Assembly: GCF_003144115.1 (NCBI RefSeq)
Contig: NW_020312008.1
Location: 338,477-402,476, forward strand
Source: Tilletiopsis washingtonensis
Taxonomy: Eukaryota > Basidiomycota > Exobasidiomycetes > Entylomatales
Length of the DNA stretch: 64,000 bases
Direction: 5' to 3'
This document shows positions 32,532 to 45,000 of this stretch, in pieces. Every line of letters starts with the position of its first letter. Position 1 is the stretch's first letter. The notes beneath the pieces were generated by a model that was given only the letters and a program-made list of their open reading frames with translations, ran no database searches and was not told where the DNA came from. A program made the position numbers and the translations under genes.

Positions 32532-35472
32532 ATGCCGCCGGACAGCGGCGCGTCCAGCGCCGCCTCGGCCAACCCCTCAGCCGGGCCCTCTGCGCCCGCC
32601 GCCGCCTCGTATTCCGGCAGCACCTCGGCCTCGCCGCTCTCCTCGCCGACGGCGGCATCGACGCGCCTGTGGTCCTCGCATCTCTCGCCCTCCTCGACGG
32701 CCTCGTCTGCCGCGTCGTCTGCGTTCGAGCGGCGGCCCACGCGCCGCCGCGTGCCGTCCTTCGAGGAGTTCCGCGCCCAGGAGCCGCCGCAGGCTCGCCT
32801 GATCCGCCTGCGCGGCCTCTTCGACGTGCTGCTCGATGCGCCCGACGCCTCGGCGCTGGCCGATGGACGGGCTAAGCAGGAGTGGCACCGCAGCGCCTCA
32901 CGGGCGCGCCTGGGCGCCGGCGGCAAGTATGCACGCGGCAGCATGGCGCCGCCCGGCCGCGCCGACGGCGAGCTGGAGGATGCGGCACAGCTGCAGCAGC
33001 AACAACAGCAGGGCGTCTCGGCGCCGCGCCAGAGCTATGCCAGCGAGCTGCTCGACCAGTGCCGGGCATGCAGGGCCGAGCTGGAGCGGGAACACGAGCG
33101 CGAGCGCAGCGAGTGCGGCGACGGCTGGACCGCCTGGATCCCATTCATGGGCTCGTCGAGCGCCAAGGGCGAGCAGAAGAAGCCGGAGAAGAGCTGGGCA
33201 GAGACGTTCGGCATCGGCTCGTCCTCATCCTCGCCCGCCGCGTCCGGCTCTTCGTCCTCTGGCGCCGCCTCTGGCCCGGCCTCGACACCGCCAGAAAATG
33301 GTAGCGCCTCCTCGCCGCAGTCTGATCTTGGCTCGGATCACGAGGGAGAGGCAGGCTGGGTCGGCTCGGGCGTGTGGGGCCTCTCGGCCGTCGGCGCCGC
33401 ACAGCGGGACCGCGACCGCGAGCGCGACCGGCACGTGGAGATGGGCAAGGATGTGCAGGACGACGGCGGCCGGCGGCAGCGCATGATCGAGTGGGAGGGC
33501 TTTCTGCGGTACTCGGACATAAAGGAGCGCCGTGAGTGTGATCAGCCGGCCGTTCAGAGGCGTATGGGCTGACGCATGCTGGCAGAGCTGTATGCCATCT
33601 TCACGGAGCTGGACAAGAACGGCGACATGCACCTCGACTACACCGAGATCCGCACGGCGCTGGACCGCGCTGGTGAGTAATTCAGCTCCCGCCTCATGCC
33701 GCCGCGATGCTCATGCCGCTGTATCAGGCATCGAGCTACCCGAAGCGGCACTGGAGGACTTTGTCGCTAGCATGGCCGCCTCGTCGCGCTACCAGTCTGC
33801 GCGGCCAGAGAGCATCTCCTTTCCGCAGTTCCGCGACTACCTGCTGTTGCTGCCGCGGAAACCCAGCGTCAACGAGGTGCGTGCGCTGTCCGCAGTCTCT
33901 GCGCCTCTGCCTTGACTGACACGCTTGGCACAGATCTACCGCTTCTACCAGGTGCGCAAGGCCTTCGGCCTCTTCGGCGCCAAGGGCATCTTTGCCAGCT
34001 TCAGCGAGAACTGGGGCCGCGCGGAGCGGCATGGTGCCACGGCCGTGAACCTCGACGGCGATGTGAGCCTGGCCGGCGAGGAGCGCAAGAAGGCCGCTGC
34101 AGGCGCAAATGCGAGCGCAAGCTCGAACAGCAGCAATACGGTCGCCACGAGCGGCGCAGGCACTGGCTCGGGCACGGGCAAGGCCATTGCGACTGCACCC
34201 GCTGCGGAAGACGCCGCGTCGAAGGCTGCTGGCGAGCCGGCGTCGGCGGGCCAGGCCGCGTCGGAGGAAGAAGAGGAGGACGACTCGGACATGATCCATG
34301 GCGACGTCGCCGTCAAATTCCTTCTCGCAGGCGGCATCGCCGGCGCGGTGTCGCGCACTGCCACGGCGCCCTTCGACCGTCTGAAGATCTACCTCATCAC
34401 GACCGGCTCGGCATCCTCGTCGTCTGCCTCGCCTCTGAAGGCCGTCGTCGGCGGCCCAAAGAGCGCGAGCATGCTCGGCGAGGCCATTCGCGCGCTCTAC
34501 CGCGACGGCGGCGGCCTCAAGTCCTTCTGGGTCGGCAACGGTCTGAACTGCGTCAAGATTTTCCCAGAGAGCGCAATCAAGTTCCTCAGCTACGAGATGT
34601 CGAAGCGCGCCTTTGCCAAGTACGTCGACGGCGTGCACGACTCGCGCGACATCAGCGGCGTGAGCCGCTTCGTGAGCGGAGGCATTGGTGGCATCACGAG
34701 CCAGCTTGGTGAGTGAAGCTGCGTCGCATCTCGCATCTGGTGCTGACTCGGAGCCTCCAGCCATCTACCCTGTCGAGACGCTCAAGACGCGTCTCATGTC
34801 GTCGCAGTCCTCCTCTGCGCCCTCGTCCGCGCCTCGTCTCGTCGGCAACGCCCTCGTGCGCGCCACCGCGCGAGACATGTGGAACGCCGGCGGCATCCGC
34901 ACCTACTACCGCGGCCTGACGGCTGGCCTGATCGGCGTGTTTCCGTACTCGGCCATCGACATGTCGACGTTCGAGGGCATCAAGCTGTTCTACATTCGCT
35001 ACACCGGCAAGGAGGAGCCTGGCGTGCTGGCACTGCTGGCATTCGGCAGCGTGTCGGGCAGTGTGGGCGCCACGACTGTGTACCCTCTCAAGTGCGTGTT
35101 GCAGACTGTCTGGCGATGCGATGAAGCTGACCGCCTCGTCTCGCAGCCTCGTCCGCACGCGGTTGCAAGCAGCAGGCACGCCAGCACATCCACAGACGTG
35201 CGTATGCTTCTCCTCTTCTGCACCAGGCGAAACCGGCGCTGACGACGCACACAGCTACACCGGCTTCGCAGACGTCGCGCGCCGCACGTACGCGGCCGAG
35301 GGTGTCAAGGGCTTCTACCGCGGCCTAGTGCCGACACTAGCAAAGGGTGCGTCGCGCCGCTGTCTCTCTGCGCTTGCAGCTGACGCCCTTCTGCCTTCCT
35401 CCAGTCGTGCCGGCTGTGTCGATCTCCTACGTTGTGTACGAGCACAGCAAGCGGCATCTCGGAGTGCAGTAA
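32532..35472 (+). CDS. Calcium-dependent mitochondrial ATP-Mg/phosphate carrier (SCaMC/Sal1-like)
   Basis: Inner-membrane carrier exchanging ATP-Mg for phosphate under Ca2+ control. Eight exons (32532-33531, 33586-33672, 33728-33876, 33934-34708, 34761-35091, 35147-35197, 35255-35346, 35405-35472) encode 850 residues. The N-terminal 330 are disordered and Ser/Ala-rich with a Gln run. One canonical EF-hand follows, DKNGDMHLDYTE at about residue 340; a second helix pair (SFPQFRDYLLLLPRKP) has a degenerate loop. A low-complexity acidic linker leads to three carrier repeats carrying PFDRLK, PVETLKTR and the third repeat PLNLVRTR. WVGNGLNCVKIFPESAIKF is the hallmark of SCaMC carriers. Yeast Sal1 is about 490-545 residues, so the extra length lies in the N-terminus and linker. 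Confidence 0.93.
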
Positions 35473-35615
35473 TGCTTCATCTTCTCCCTTCGCCCTATTC
35501 TACTATCCTGCTCTCTTCTCTCTCCCACACTCCCTTTGGCGTCACCGCCGCCGCTGCTCCATCAAATGATTAATAGATCATCCCAGTCCACCACCGCGCC
35601 GTGCGTCTGCTGCGC

Positions 35616-36612
35616 TCAGTACCCGTCGCCCTCCGTGCCCTCCGGCGAGAAGCCGCACTGCTCGCGCAGCAGCCGTTCCCGCGTAGCCTGTGCGACGCGC
35701 TTGGCTGCCTCGTCGGCCTTGTGCGCGGCCATCAGCTGCGGCAGCGCCGCTGGCGGTAATGGCACGGCGGCCGGGTGCGGGATGTCCTCGCGGTCGAGGT
35801 CCTGAGCGTGCGTCAGTGACTTGACTGACGGCACTGTGGCGCGGCAGCCGCTTTGAGGCCACCAGCAGGGCCATGTTGGCGCGGGCGTTGCATCGCAAGT
35901 GCTAGGGGCACAGGTCCGGCAGCTGGAGCGCCGCAGCTCACCGCAGCAGACCAGTCCGCGCTGGCGCCGGTCGTTTGCGCTGCACAGGCGTCCGCAGAGC
36001 AACGTCAGGCACACAGAGTAGCTGAGCCAGCGCATCGCGACCAGCAGTATCTGCTTGCCTCGTCCTGTCCGAGAGCTGCAGCTCGTCGTTTTCTCCACCC
36101 TCTGACGGCGCTCGCTGCACCCTTCACAACGCAGCCCGCCGTTTGGCAACAAGAAGAAGCACTCACGATCTCGCCCAGCAGCACCACGTTCTCTCCGCGC
36201 ACGAGGAACAGCCCCCGCGGAATGTCGCCATACCGGTTCCCGACGGCAATGCGCTCTACGGCATCTTGCAGCACCAAGTTGGCTAGTCCATGCCCGTCAG
36301 ACAGCGCTGCGGGTTGGGTAGAGCGGCCAAGCACATACCGAACTGGTCGAATGACCGGAAGACGCCGATCAGCTTCCGCCCGTCTCTCAGGATAATGAGC
36401 ACCTTCTCTGCTCGCGTATGCCAAGCCAGAGCGGACAGAGCAACGTGCGTGTGGAGTGAGCAGCAGCGGGTAAGGAGGAAGAGACGATCGGAAGGGAGCT
36501 AGATCAGCAGATGCACTCTCAGCAGCGCGCAAGGCGACGCACTGTCGATGCAGTCCACCAGCGAGCCCGACGTGGTGAATGCGACGTGTGCGAGGATGGA
36601 GTCCGGATCCAT
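35616..36612 (-). CDS. LSM1: LSM1, subunit of the Lsm1-7 decapping-activator ring
   Basis: Sm-like protein of the cytoplasmic Lsm1-7 complex, which binds the 3' end of deadenylated mRNA and promotes decapping. Four exons on the minus strand, 36543-36612, 36339-36407, 36167-36282 and 35616-35801, encode 146 residues. Sm1 is built across two splices ([20 protein letters not shown] then [15 protein letters not shown]). The Lsm1-specific part is [20 protein letters not shown], then [16 protein letters not shown]. The C-terminus [10 protein letters not shown] resembles fungal Lsm1 tails. Intron 3 is 365 nt, much longer than usual. It contains two splice-like blocks that would together add exactly 35 codons, but the peptide is Trp/Cys-rich and would break the conserved GEIDL junction, so I keep them as intron. 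Confidence 0.94.
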
Positions 36613-36942
36613 CGCTGCGATGCCGTTGCGGAACGAGAGGAGAGATCGAGGTGGGAAGGCAGGTGTGGAGAGGCGCGGCAGGAGCGGCGATTTGGCACGC
36701 CGCGCGACCCGTTGAATTCGGACTACGGCCCGCACTTGTATTCGGCGGCGCTTACGGTGCATGCGGCGGGGTGGCCCATGCACCTCGAGACCCATCAGAC
36801 CGCGCTCTCTGTCTTTTGTGCCGCTCCACCTGCTCCTTCATCTCCTCTCGTCTCCAGAAGCGGGCAACACTCCAGTCCTCTCGCACCACACGCTCGCCAC
36901 ACACATCGCCAGCCAATAGCTAAGCCGCGTGCAGCCCTTACG
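36613..36942. promoter_or_regulatory. Divergent promoter between LSM1 and UFD2
   Basis: These 330 bases lie between two head-to-head housekeeping genes. There is a TGTATTCGG element at 36737-36745, near the midpoint. The UFD2 side is CT/CAC-rich. No TATA box is evident. Confidence 0.45.
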
Positions 36943-39900
36943 ATGGCGGACCTCGCCCAGTGGCGCGCCGCGGCCACGCGGCGCATCTTCCAGGTCACCC
37001 TCTCCGTGCGTGTGTGGGCGCACGCTGCCGAAGCTGCGCAACTTGGGGCTGACACCTGCGCATTCTCGCAGCGAGATGAGGCCGAGCGCAGCGACTGGTA
37101 TCTGACCTACCTCAAGGAGCTGGCCGAAGAGCTGCGCTCCGAGAATGGCGACGCATGTGAGCCGCACGCAGCTCAGCAGCAGAAGCAGCGCTCTGACCGC
37201 CACCTGCACAGTGCCGCCGCTCAGTCCCGAGATGGCAGACCGCATCCTCACTGCGCGCCTCCTGCTTGACCCGACGGGCGACGTCATGTCGGACGACGGC
37301 GAGAAGCTGCAGGTGCTGGCGAGCCTCGATGAGAACATGACGAGCTGGGACTGGCTCGTGGGCTGCTGGCGGAGATGCCGGCTGGAGGAGGGCAAGGTGC
37401 GGAAAGTGAGTGGCAGGGAGTGTACGAGCGCTAGAGCGTATGTGCGACAGAGCATGCTGACGCGAGGTGCAGGCGCTTGGGCCGCAGGCCGCCACGGGAC
37501 AGAGCGACCTCGACTCGATTCGCACTCTCCTCACATCGTACATGGGCCTCGTCCTGCAGGACTCGTCGGCGTTCCCCAAGGCGTCGAAGGGCTCGCTTAC
37601 GGTCTCGTCGCTCTCGCTGCTGCCTTCGCTGCTGAAGGAGTCGACGGGTTCGGCGGCCGCGTCCGACCCGTACGCCTCATCATCATCTTCCTCCACTGTT
37701 CCGACAGTCGGCAGGGACAGCTGGGCGACCATCGATGCAGTCGACCTGCCTCTCTTCCTGCGAGAGCTCACCGAGCGCTTCGCGGACGACGGCATCGCCG
37801 AGATCATCGAGCCTGTCTTGTGCGAGATCACGCGCCGCGTGCGCGATGGCCGCGAGTCCGAGGCGCAGGCAGGCGAGGCGAGCGGCTCGGGCGCCGGGGT
37901 GGATCGTGCGATGCAGGAGGCAGCGGCTGCCGGCGATGTCCAGGCTGTGCTTGCCAGGCTACTGGCAGGTGGAAGTGCTGGTGCGCCGCCGGCCGCCGCA
38001 GCAAAGAGGACGCAAGGCATGACAATTGATGGGCTGGACTGGCGGAGCCACATGACGGCACTGGTCGAGTGCGCTGATGTGAAGCCTCTCGCCGCGGTGG
38101 TGAGTGTGCCCTGGAGCATGACACCGCCACAAAGCGCCTAATTCGCCTAATTCTCTCTCTCGCCAGATCGCAACCCTGCCGTCGTTCAACCCGCAAGATG
38201 TGACACCAGCGACGCTCGAGCTCAACGCGCTTCTCGGCCCGCTGCTGCGGCTGTCGTGCTTCGCGGACGTGGCACCTGGGCTGGCCACGCAGTACTTTCC
38301 TGACATCAAGCGCCGCGGCGAGGTCGAGACAGGCATGTCATCACTGCGCTCGACGCTCGGACTCGTCCACAACTTGCACTTCCGCCTGCTCAACTCCTGC
38401 GTACGCTCCGGGCCACAGGGCAGAGAGGGCGTGGTGGGCTTCCTTGCGCGCGCCTGCGAGCTCAACAAGCGGCGAGGCGTCATGCGCGTCAAGGCGCGCG
38501 AGGTGGCTACCGACGGCTTCATGGTGAACCTCTTCGACACTGCGCTGCGCTTCTCAGAGCCCTTTATGGACCCCAAGTACAGCAAGGTAAGCGGCATCCA
38601 CTTTGGCCAGAGAGTGAGCCTTGCTGACCGCCTGTCGCTAGATCGATCGCATCGACTCGGGCTACTTGCGGCGACAGAAGCGCTACGATGTCTCAACGCT
38701 CACGCGCCTGAGCGCGGACGAGGCCGAGGCGAAGAAGTGGAGCGAAGAGGGCGAAGGTGCGTCCTGCTCTGCCTGCCAACAGGCGCTGCTGCTGACGCTT
38801 GATGCCACAGACTTTGCCGCGCCGCCGAACTTCATCACCGAGATCTACTACATCACGCTGCGCCTCTCGAGCCTCGGCATGTCCAAGGCGCTGCGCAACT
38901 TCAACGAGCGCGCCGAGGAGCTGCATCGCATGAAGAAGCGCGCCGACGAGTACGAGGCAGACCGCGGCACATGGGCGTCAGACCCAAATGCGGCGCAGTA
39001 CGAAGCGTTCATCAAGAAGGCGCGCACAGAATGCCAGCGCAGCGAGGCGATCATGGCGGCCACCGAGACGCAGCTGCTCGAACCGAGCTACATCGACCGC
39101 GTCCTGACGTTCACGAGCTTCGTGATGACGTGGCTTGTGCGCATGGCGGACCCGCTCGAGCAGCACCCGCAGAAGGAGGTGCAGCTGCCGCTGCCGAAAG
39201 AGGTACCCGAGCGCTTCCGCATGCTGCCCGAGCACATCTTTGAGGATGTGTGCGAGACGCTCATCTTCCTCGGCCGGTGAGTGGGTGATCCGGAGCCTGA
39301 GCTTGCGACGCGCTGACATGTGCCCGGCAGGTACAAGCCCGACTGCCTGCCCGAGGCCGTCAAGAACGATCTCATTACATTCTGCGTCACGTTCCTGTCG
39401 TCGGGCTGGTACATCAAGAACCCGTTCCTGAAGGCCAAGCTTGCGGAGGTGGGTCGCCACAGCAAGCGTCGCTGGCACTCTGCACCAACTGACGATGTTC
39501 TGCTCAGATCCTGTACTTCTTTGTGCTGCCATACGGCAGCCAGCCTGTCGGCTTCCTCGGCGAGCTGCTCAACTTCCACAAGCTCGCGCTGAAGCACCTC
39601 GTGCCCGCGATCATGTCGTTCTGGGTCGAGGCCGAGTCGACGGGCTCGCACACGCAGTTCTTCGACAAGTTCAACATCCGCTACCACCTGGCGCAGGTGT
39701 TCAAGGTCGTGTGGAAGGCGCCCGCACACAAGGAGCGTCTGCACGCCGAGGCGCAGGCCAACGTCGACACGTTCATCGTGTTCGTCAACCGCCTGCTCAA
39801 CGACGTGACATTCCTGCTCGACGACGCGCTCGAGCGTCTGGCCGCGCTGCACAAGCAGCAGCTCGAGATCGACGACACGGCTGCGTGGGAGGCACGCACG

Positions 39901-40766
39901 CAGGAGGACCGCACCGAGCACGAGGGCCACATGCGCGGCAACGCCGGCCACGCACGCAGCATGCTCCAGTACGGCCACACCTTCCTCGCCGCGCTCATCG
40001 ACTTCAGCGCCGAGGACGGCCGGGTGCGCGACGCATTCATGCAGCCCGAGATCGTCTCGCGCCTGGCGCCCATGCTCGACTACACGCTCGACACGCTCGC
40101 GGGCCCACGCTGCCAGGAGCTCAAGGTCAAGGACCCGAAGAAGGCCGGCTTCGACCCCAAGCAGCTGCTGCGCCAGATCCTCAGCGTCTTTCTGAACTTT
40201 GCGCCTCGCGACGAGTTCGCCGAGGCCATGGCTCGCGACGAGCGCAGCTACCGGCGCTCGATCTTCGAGAAGGCGGCGTCCATCGCCGAGCGCCACATGC
40301 TCAAGAGCCCGCCGGAGCTGGAGCAGCTCATGGCGCTCGTCGCACGCGTCGACGCCGTGCAGGCGGCCGACCTGGCGGAGGAGGAGGACCTTGGCGAGAT
40401 CCCAGACGACTTCACGGGTGCGTGCGCTTCGAGCTTCGCTGTGCGCCCTGTGCTGACCCTGTGACCGCCGACAGACCCGCTCATGGCGACGCTGATGAAG
40501 AACCCGGTGCAGCTGCCGAGCTCGAAGGCGATCGTCGACCTGTCGACGATCAAGTCGCACCTGCTTTCGGACGCCAACGACCCATTCAACCGCGTGCCGC
40601 TGAAGATCGAGGACGTCATTCCTGGTGCGTCTCGCCTTGCTCGGCATCCCTGCACACCTCGCTAACAGCCCTCCTCGCAGCGACCGAGCTCAAGGCGCAG
40701 ATCACCGCCTGGCTTGCCGAGCGCAAGAAGGCAAAAGCAGATGCCGACGCTGCAGCCCAGGCCTGA
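36943..40766 (+). CDS. UFD2: Ubiquitin chain elongation factor E4 (U-box)
   Basis: U-box E4 ligase that lengthens ubiquitin chains on proteasome substrates together with Cdc48. Eleven exons (first 36943-37005, last 40681-40766; the longest are 37473-38099 and 39508-40417) encode 1,077 residues, near the size of yeast Ufd2 (961) and vertebrate UBE4A/B. The core is supported by [74 protein letters not shown] and [18 protein letters not shown]. The C-terminal U-box reads [20 protein letters not shown], then [19 protein letters not shown], very close to UBE4B. The N-terminal region ([27 protein letters not shown]) is also family-like. The start ATG is fixed by the short first exon ending at a GTGCGT donor. 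No sign of damage was seen. Confidence 0.96.
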
Positions 40767-40914
40767 GCGGCCACACCCTAACCCCGCAATGACCACCCAT
40801 CAGTGTGACGTGAGCGGGCTTGATTATGCGTGTGCTGTGGAGCGATGCAGGGGTCGGATGCAGAATACAGAATACAGATGTGGCGCAGAGGCGAGATGCA
40901 GCAGGGAGCAGAGA

Positions 40915-41747
40915 CTACGGCAGCGGCTCGAGATTTGAGCCGAGCCAGTGCATTTCGGGCACCACCTGCCGACCAGACGTGAGCGACAGCATGCTGAGGG
41001 CTCAGCACTTGCTCTCACCTTGGCGACGACGACGCCCTTGAGCAGGCCGAGTGGCACTGGCCCATAGTGCCGGCTGTCATTGGACATCGGCAGATTGTCG
41101 CCGACTGAGCAAGGACCGGTCAGCCCAAGAGCTCCACACGTGGCCGGCACCGCGAGAGCGCAGAACAAGGGCGCGGCCGGCGCTCCTGTGTCCCTCTGGC
41201 GCCCGCACTGGAGCATGCCCTCGCCTCTACAGTCGTCTGACTCACCAAGCCACATATGCCCGCGCGGCACCGTGATGTAGCGGGCCGCGCCGTGCTCGGG
41301 CGGCCCCACCTCCTCGTCGAGGTCCTCCTCGCGCGTGCTGTCCAGCCACGGCTCCGTCTCGCACGATGATGCGCGGGGATCGAGCAGCACTGTATCGCCT
41401 TCCAGGCCCAGCACGCGCTTCAGCACCTGCCGGTCGGGGTGCGTGACGGACGTGGCGACGACGAGGTCGCCGAGGCGCAGCATCGAGCCCTTGCCCTTGC
41501 CCTTGACGCCGCCGGCGTCCGTCTCGCCGCGCCAGGCGCGCCAGCGGGCACAGAGCGCCGGCCGCACGACGACGACAATGTCGCCGCGCAGCGCCAGCGT
41601 CGGCATCATCGACGTGCCCTCGGCGCGCTGCACCTGCGCCACGTTGTCGCCGATGAGGATGCTGACGCACACGACCTGCGCCATGCGGACGGCGATGGGC
41701 CGGGCGACCTGCAGCATGTGGCGCTGCGTCCGCCAGAACGACGCCAT
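40915..41747 (-). CDS. Mitochondrial inner membrane protease subunit (Imp1-like signal peptidase)
   Basis: Type I signal peptidase of the mitochondrial intermembrane space, which matures proteins sorted to the inner membrane. Three exons on the minus strand, 41246-41747, 41019-41104 and 40915-40965, encode 212 residues. An N-terminal hydrophobic segment (MAQVVCVSILIG) anchors it. The catalytic dyad is Ser46 in EGTSMMPT and Lys110 in QVLKRVLGLEGD. The third conserved block spans a splice (VPRGHMWL, VGDNLPMSNDSRHYGPV) and is followed by PLGLLKGVVVAK. The NDSRHYGPV block and the overall match favour Imp1/IMMP1L over Imp2. A Gly/Lys-rich insertion of about 20 residues lies between the Ser box and the Lys box. 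The C-terminus is VVPEMHWLGSNLEPLP. It is convergent with UFD2, 148 bases apart. Confidence 0.92.
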
Positions 41748-42023
41748 CTCGCAGGCGGCAGCCGGGTGTCGCTGGGCGCAGTGGTCGGGTGTGCGGAGGT
41801 GTGGGTGTGCGGCGGATGAGGTGAGGAAGCAGGCTGTGGACGCGCGCTGGCGCCGCATGACACGAGCACGCGACAGGGCCCGATGCGCTTTCTTCTCGCG
41901 GCGGGGAGCGCGCCGAGCTGCGGCTGCGCCCCCAGGGCATGCCACGCCACCAGCCCCGCACGAGGTCACTGCGAGCACACGACATCAAGTGAGGGCGTTC
42001 GATAGCATTGAGCACGCTGCATC

Positions 42024-45000
42024 TCAGGCCGGCGGCTGCGGCACAAATGCGAGCGGGTAGTACCACGGCGAGTACTTGTGCTTGCTGCGGGCAGAAAGGA
42101 GAGCTCAGCAGATAGACGCATGCAGCGCAAGCAACAGCCACGCACTTGTACACCATCGCCGGCGGGTCGATGAACTTGGCCGGGTAGCGCCACGTCGCTG
42201 GGATGTGCTCGTCGCCGACAATGTGCGGGCGGCTGTCGACGTCCGGATTGAGCAGGGCGCCGATCGGCGGCACAACAAGCTTCATCGTTTGAACTGCGGC
42301 GAGAGATTAGTCGAAGCATGACAGAGAGCACGGAGCACGACTCACGCTCGGTGTCCGTCACCTGATGGGCATGACATGGTGAGCATCGACACGCAAGCCG
42401 CCCCGCCAGCACTCACAGTGTAGCGCGACACGCGGACATAGCCCACACGCTCGAGGCCGCGGAAGCCCAGGTACTGGCACCAGCGGCCGTCGTCGCCGGC
42501 GTGCACGTCGTGGATCTTGCCGTCCTCGAAGATGATCTTGTACGGCGCCGGCCGCTCGGCGTGCGGATGCGTCACGACGTACGCCAGCAGTATCGCCGGC
42601 GCAGGGTAGGCGTCGCGCAGAATGCGCGCGATCTCGGTGCTCTGCAGCTCGCGGTCGAGCGGGTCCTCCTCCTGGCCGTTGTGGCTGTCGGGAGATGTCA
42701 GCTTGGCGCGAGAGGGCGATGGTACGGCTTCTCTCACCTGACGACGACGTGCTGCAGGAGCGCTAGTCAGCGTCTTGGCGTACAGGGCATGATCGAACGA
42801 CTCACAGTGTGCACTCCGTAGATGTCGAGCACCGCATGGATGGCCGGTGCGAGCTTCATGTCGCCTGTCAGCATGCGTGACCGCAAGAAAGTGCATCATG
42901 CTCACCTCTCCGTGCGGCGAAGGCAGCAGGTAGTGCGTCGAGTTGACGATCGGGAACTTGGAGAGCAGCACACAACCCCACGTGTGCTTGTCCGGGCCCG
43001 GGCCGATGTCGGCGTACATGCCAAGCGACTCGGCAAGGTGCTGTGTCAGGTCGCGATTGCCGAACACTAGGGGCTGCGCGTCAGCGGCAAGGAGGCTTCG
43101 AGCCCTTCGACAAGACGCACCAGAGCGGTGCAGGTCCGTCTCGAGCAGGCCGAACACATCGACCTCCATGTCCTTGAGCAGGTTTGACATGCGCCGCGAC
43201 GAGTCGTACATGCTCTGGTCCAGGCCGAAGTGCACCGTCCAGATACCGGCAGTGAAGAGCCGGTCAGGTGCGTGGTACGGCACGATGGACGTCTCGGGCA
43301 CGCCGCGAAGCGAGGCGACGGCGCGTGCTGCCAGCGTCATGAACACGACGATCGGCGCCGACAGGCTGGCGAGGCGGGCGCTGTGCTTGGAGAAGCCGGC
43401 ACGCAGGCGATGGGCGCCTGGCGAGCTGCGAGCGCGCAGCAAGCCGGCAGCCAGGAGCACGAGCTGCCCGATCATCATCCTGTGCGGGACGGTCAGCATT
43501 CGTCTAATCAACGCGGCTGGGCTCTACTCACGCGCCGCTGTGCTCGCGGAAGACTTGCCCGCCGGGCACGAAGGCGTACGCCGCAGTGAGCACCGAGAAG
43601 AAGGTGAGCAGATCGGCGACAAGCCAAGCGCCGATCATGATGCGCAGCGGGTGATGGCGCATGGTGGCGCTGATGATAGGCCCAGCCAGCGGCGGCAGGA
43701 AGGCAGCAACGCCCAGCGCGCCGTAGAAGCCGGTCCAGTCCTCGAAGCGCAGAAGCACGAAGCTGACGCCCGAGCCAGCAGCGAAGAAGAGCGGGTTGAC
43801 GCCGAGTCCCGGGATAGCCAACGACGCGAGCAGCGAGATGCCTGATGCAGCGAGGATGATTACGCCGTGCGGGATAGCCATCGGACTGCGGCGAGGCGTG
43901 AGCGATGCCTCCAGCGATTTCGGACAGAGATGCTCACCCCTTGACAGGCCATCCGGTCCATGTCCACGCAATCATGGTGCCGGAGTCGCTCAGGAACGTA
44001 TGCAGGGCGTAGATGAGTGCACCCATGCCAGCAGCGGCCGTGAATGCCGAAGACCAAGACTCGGCTCGCCGCGCGGAGCGCCCAGCCGCAGCCTGCTGCT
44101 GCGGCCGGCTGATCCGCTCTGCTGTGGCAGCGACTGCGAGCACGAGGCCGACGACGTTGTGGCCTCCGTTGCCGGCGTGTAGGAAGGGCCAGACCGGGTT
44201 GTTGCTGTGGTTCGCGTACTTTGCCAGGCTCGACAGCAGCAGTCCGAGGATCCAGGCTGAGAAGACGTGAGCTTGGCAAAGGGCGCAGACCGCTGCGAGA
44301 GGCAGAGGCACTCACCTGTCGAAGTCCGCTGCAGGTCGTCCGTCTCCCAGGCCCGACCCCACTCAAGCGCTGTCTGGATGGCAAAGCCCACAGCGCCGAC
44401 TGCCGTGGCGAGCAGGCGCACGAGCGGATCTTGGATCCACCAGACCGTCAGTCCGGAGAGCGAGAGGACGTGCAGCACTGCATCGACGCTCCGGCTGCGA
44501 GGGCCGACGCTGGCGATGCCCTGCCGCTCATTCAGCAGCGTCTTGCGGATGGCGGGCACCATCGTGAGAGCGAGTCCGAGCACCTGAGCCACAAGCAGAG
44601 CCTCGTGGCCACCGATGCCCATGTTGTAGACCGAGACTAGCGACGGGTCAGCATCACTTGCGCGAGTCAACGCGAGAAAGAGACGCACAGAAGAAGATTG
44701 CCGGGTGCAGCGCAGTGAGCGTGGACCAGAAGCAGAAACCTGTGTGTTGTTCAGCGCTGCTCAGTAGCGCGCTTCAAACAGCCCTCACCGAGGTAGACAT
44801 CAGCTGCGAACGAGGCAGCGTCACGCAATGGCTCAGCCTCGGAGACTGCAGCATGGCCCTTGAAGCCTTCGTCCAGCGGCGCCGCCTCGGCCGCCAGCTT
44901 GCTGCTCCTGTCACAAATGCACGCATGTGACAGTCAGTGACATTGGCCCGCATCACCGCGGCAAGGGGGCATCGTACCCGGATGAAGACTCCTTCGCGCC

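Noticed and set aside
35802-36166. Two extra internal exons in LSM1 intron 3 that would add exactly 35 codons
   Set aside because: They have plausible splice sites, but the peptide is Trp/Cys-rich and would separate GEI from DLDRED, which Lsm1 proteins keep together as GEIDL.
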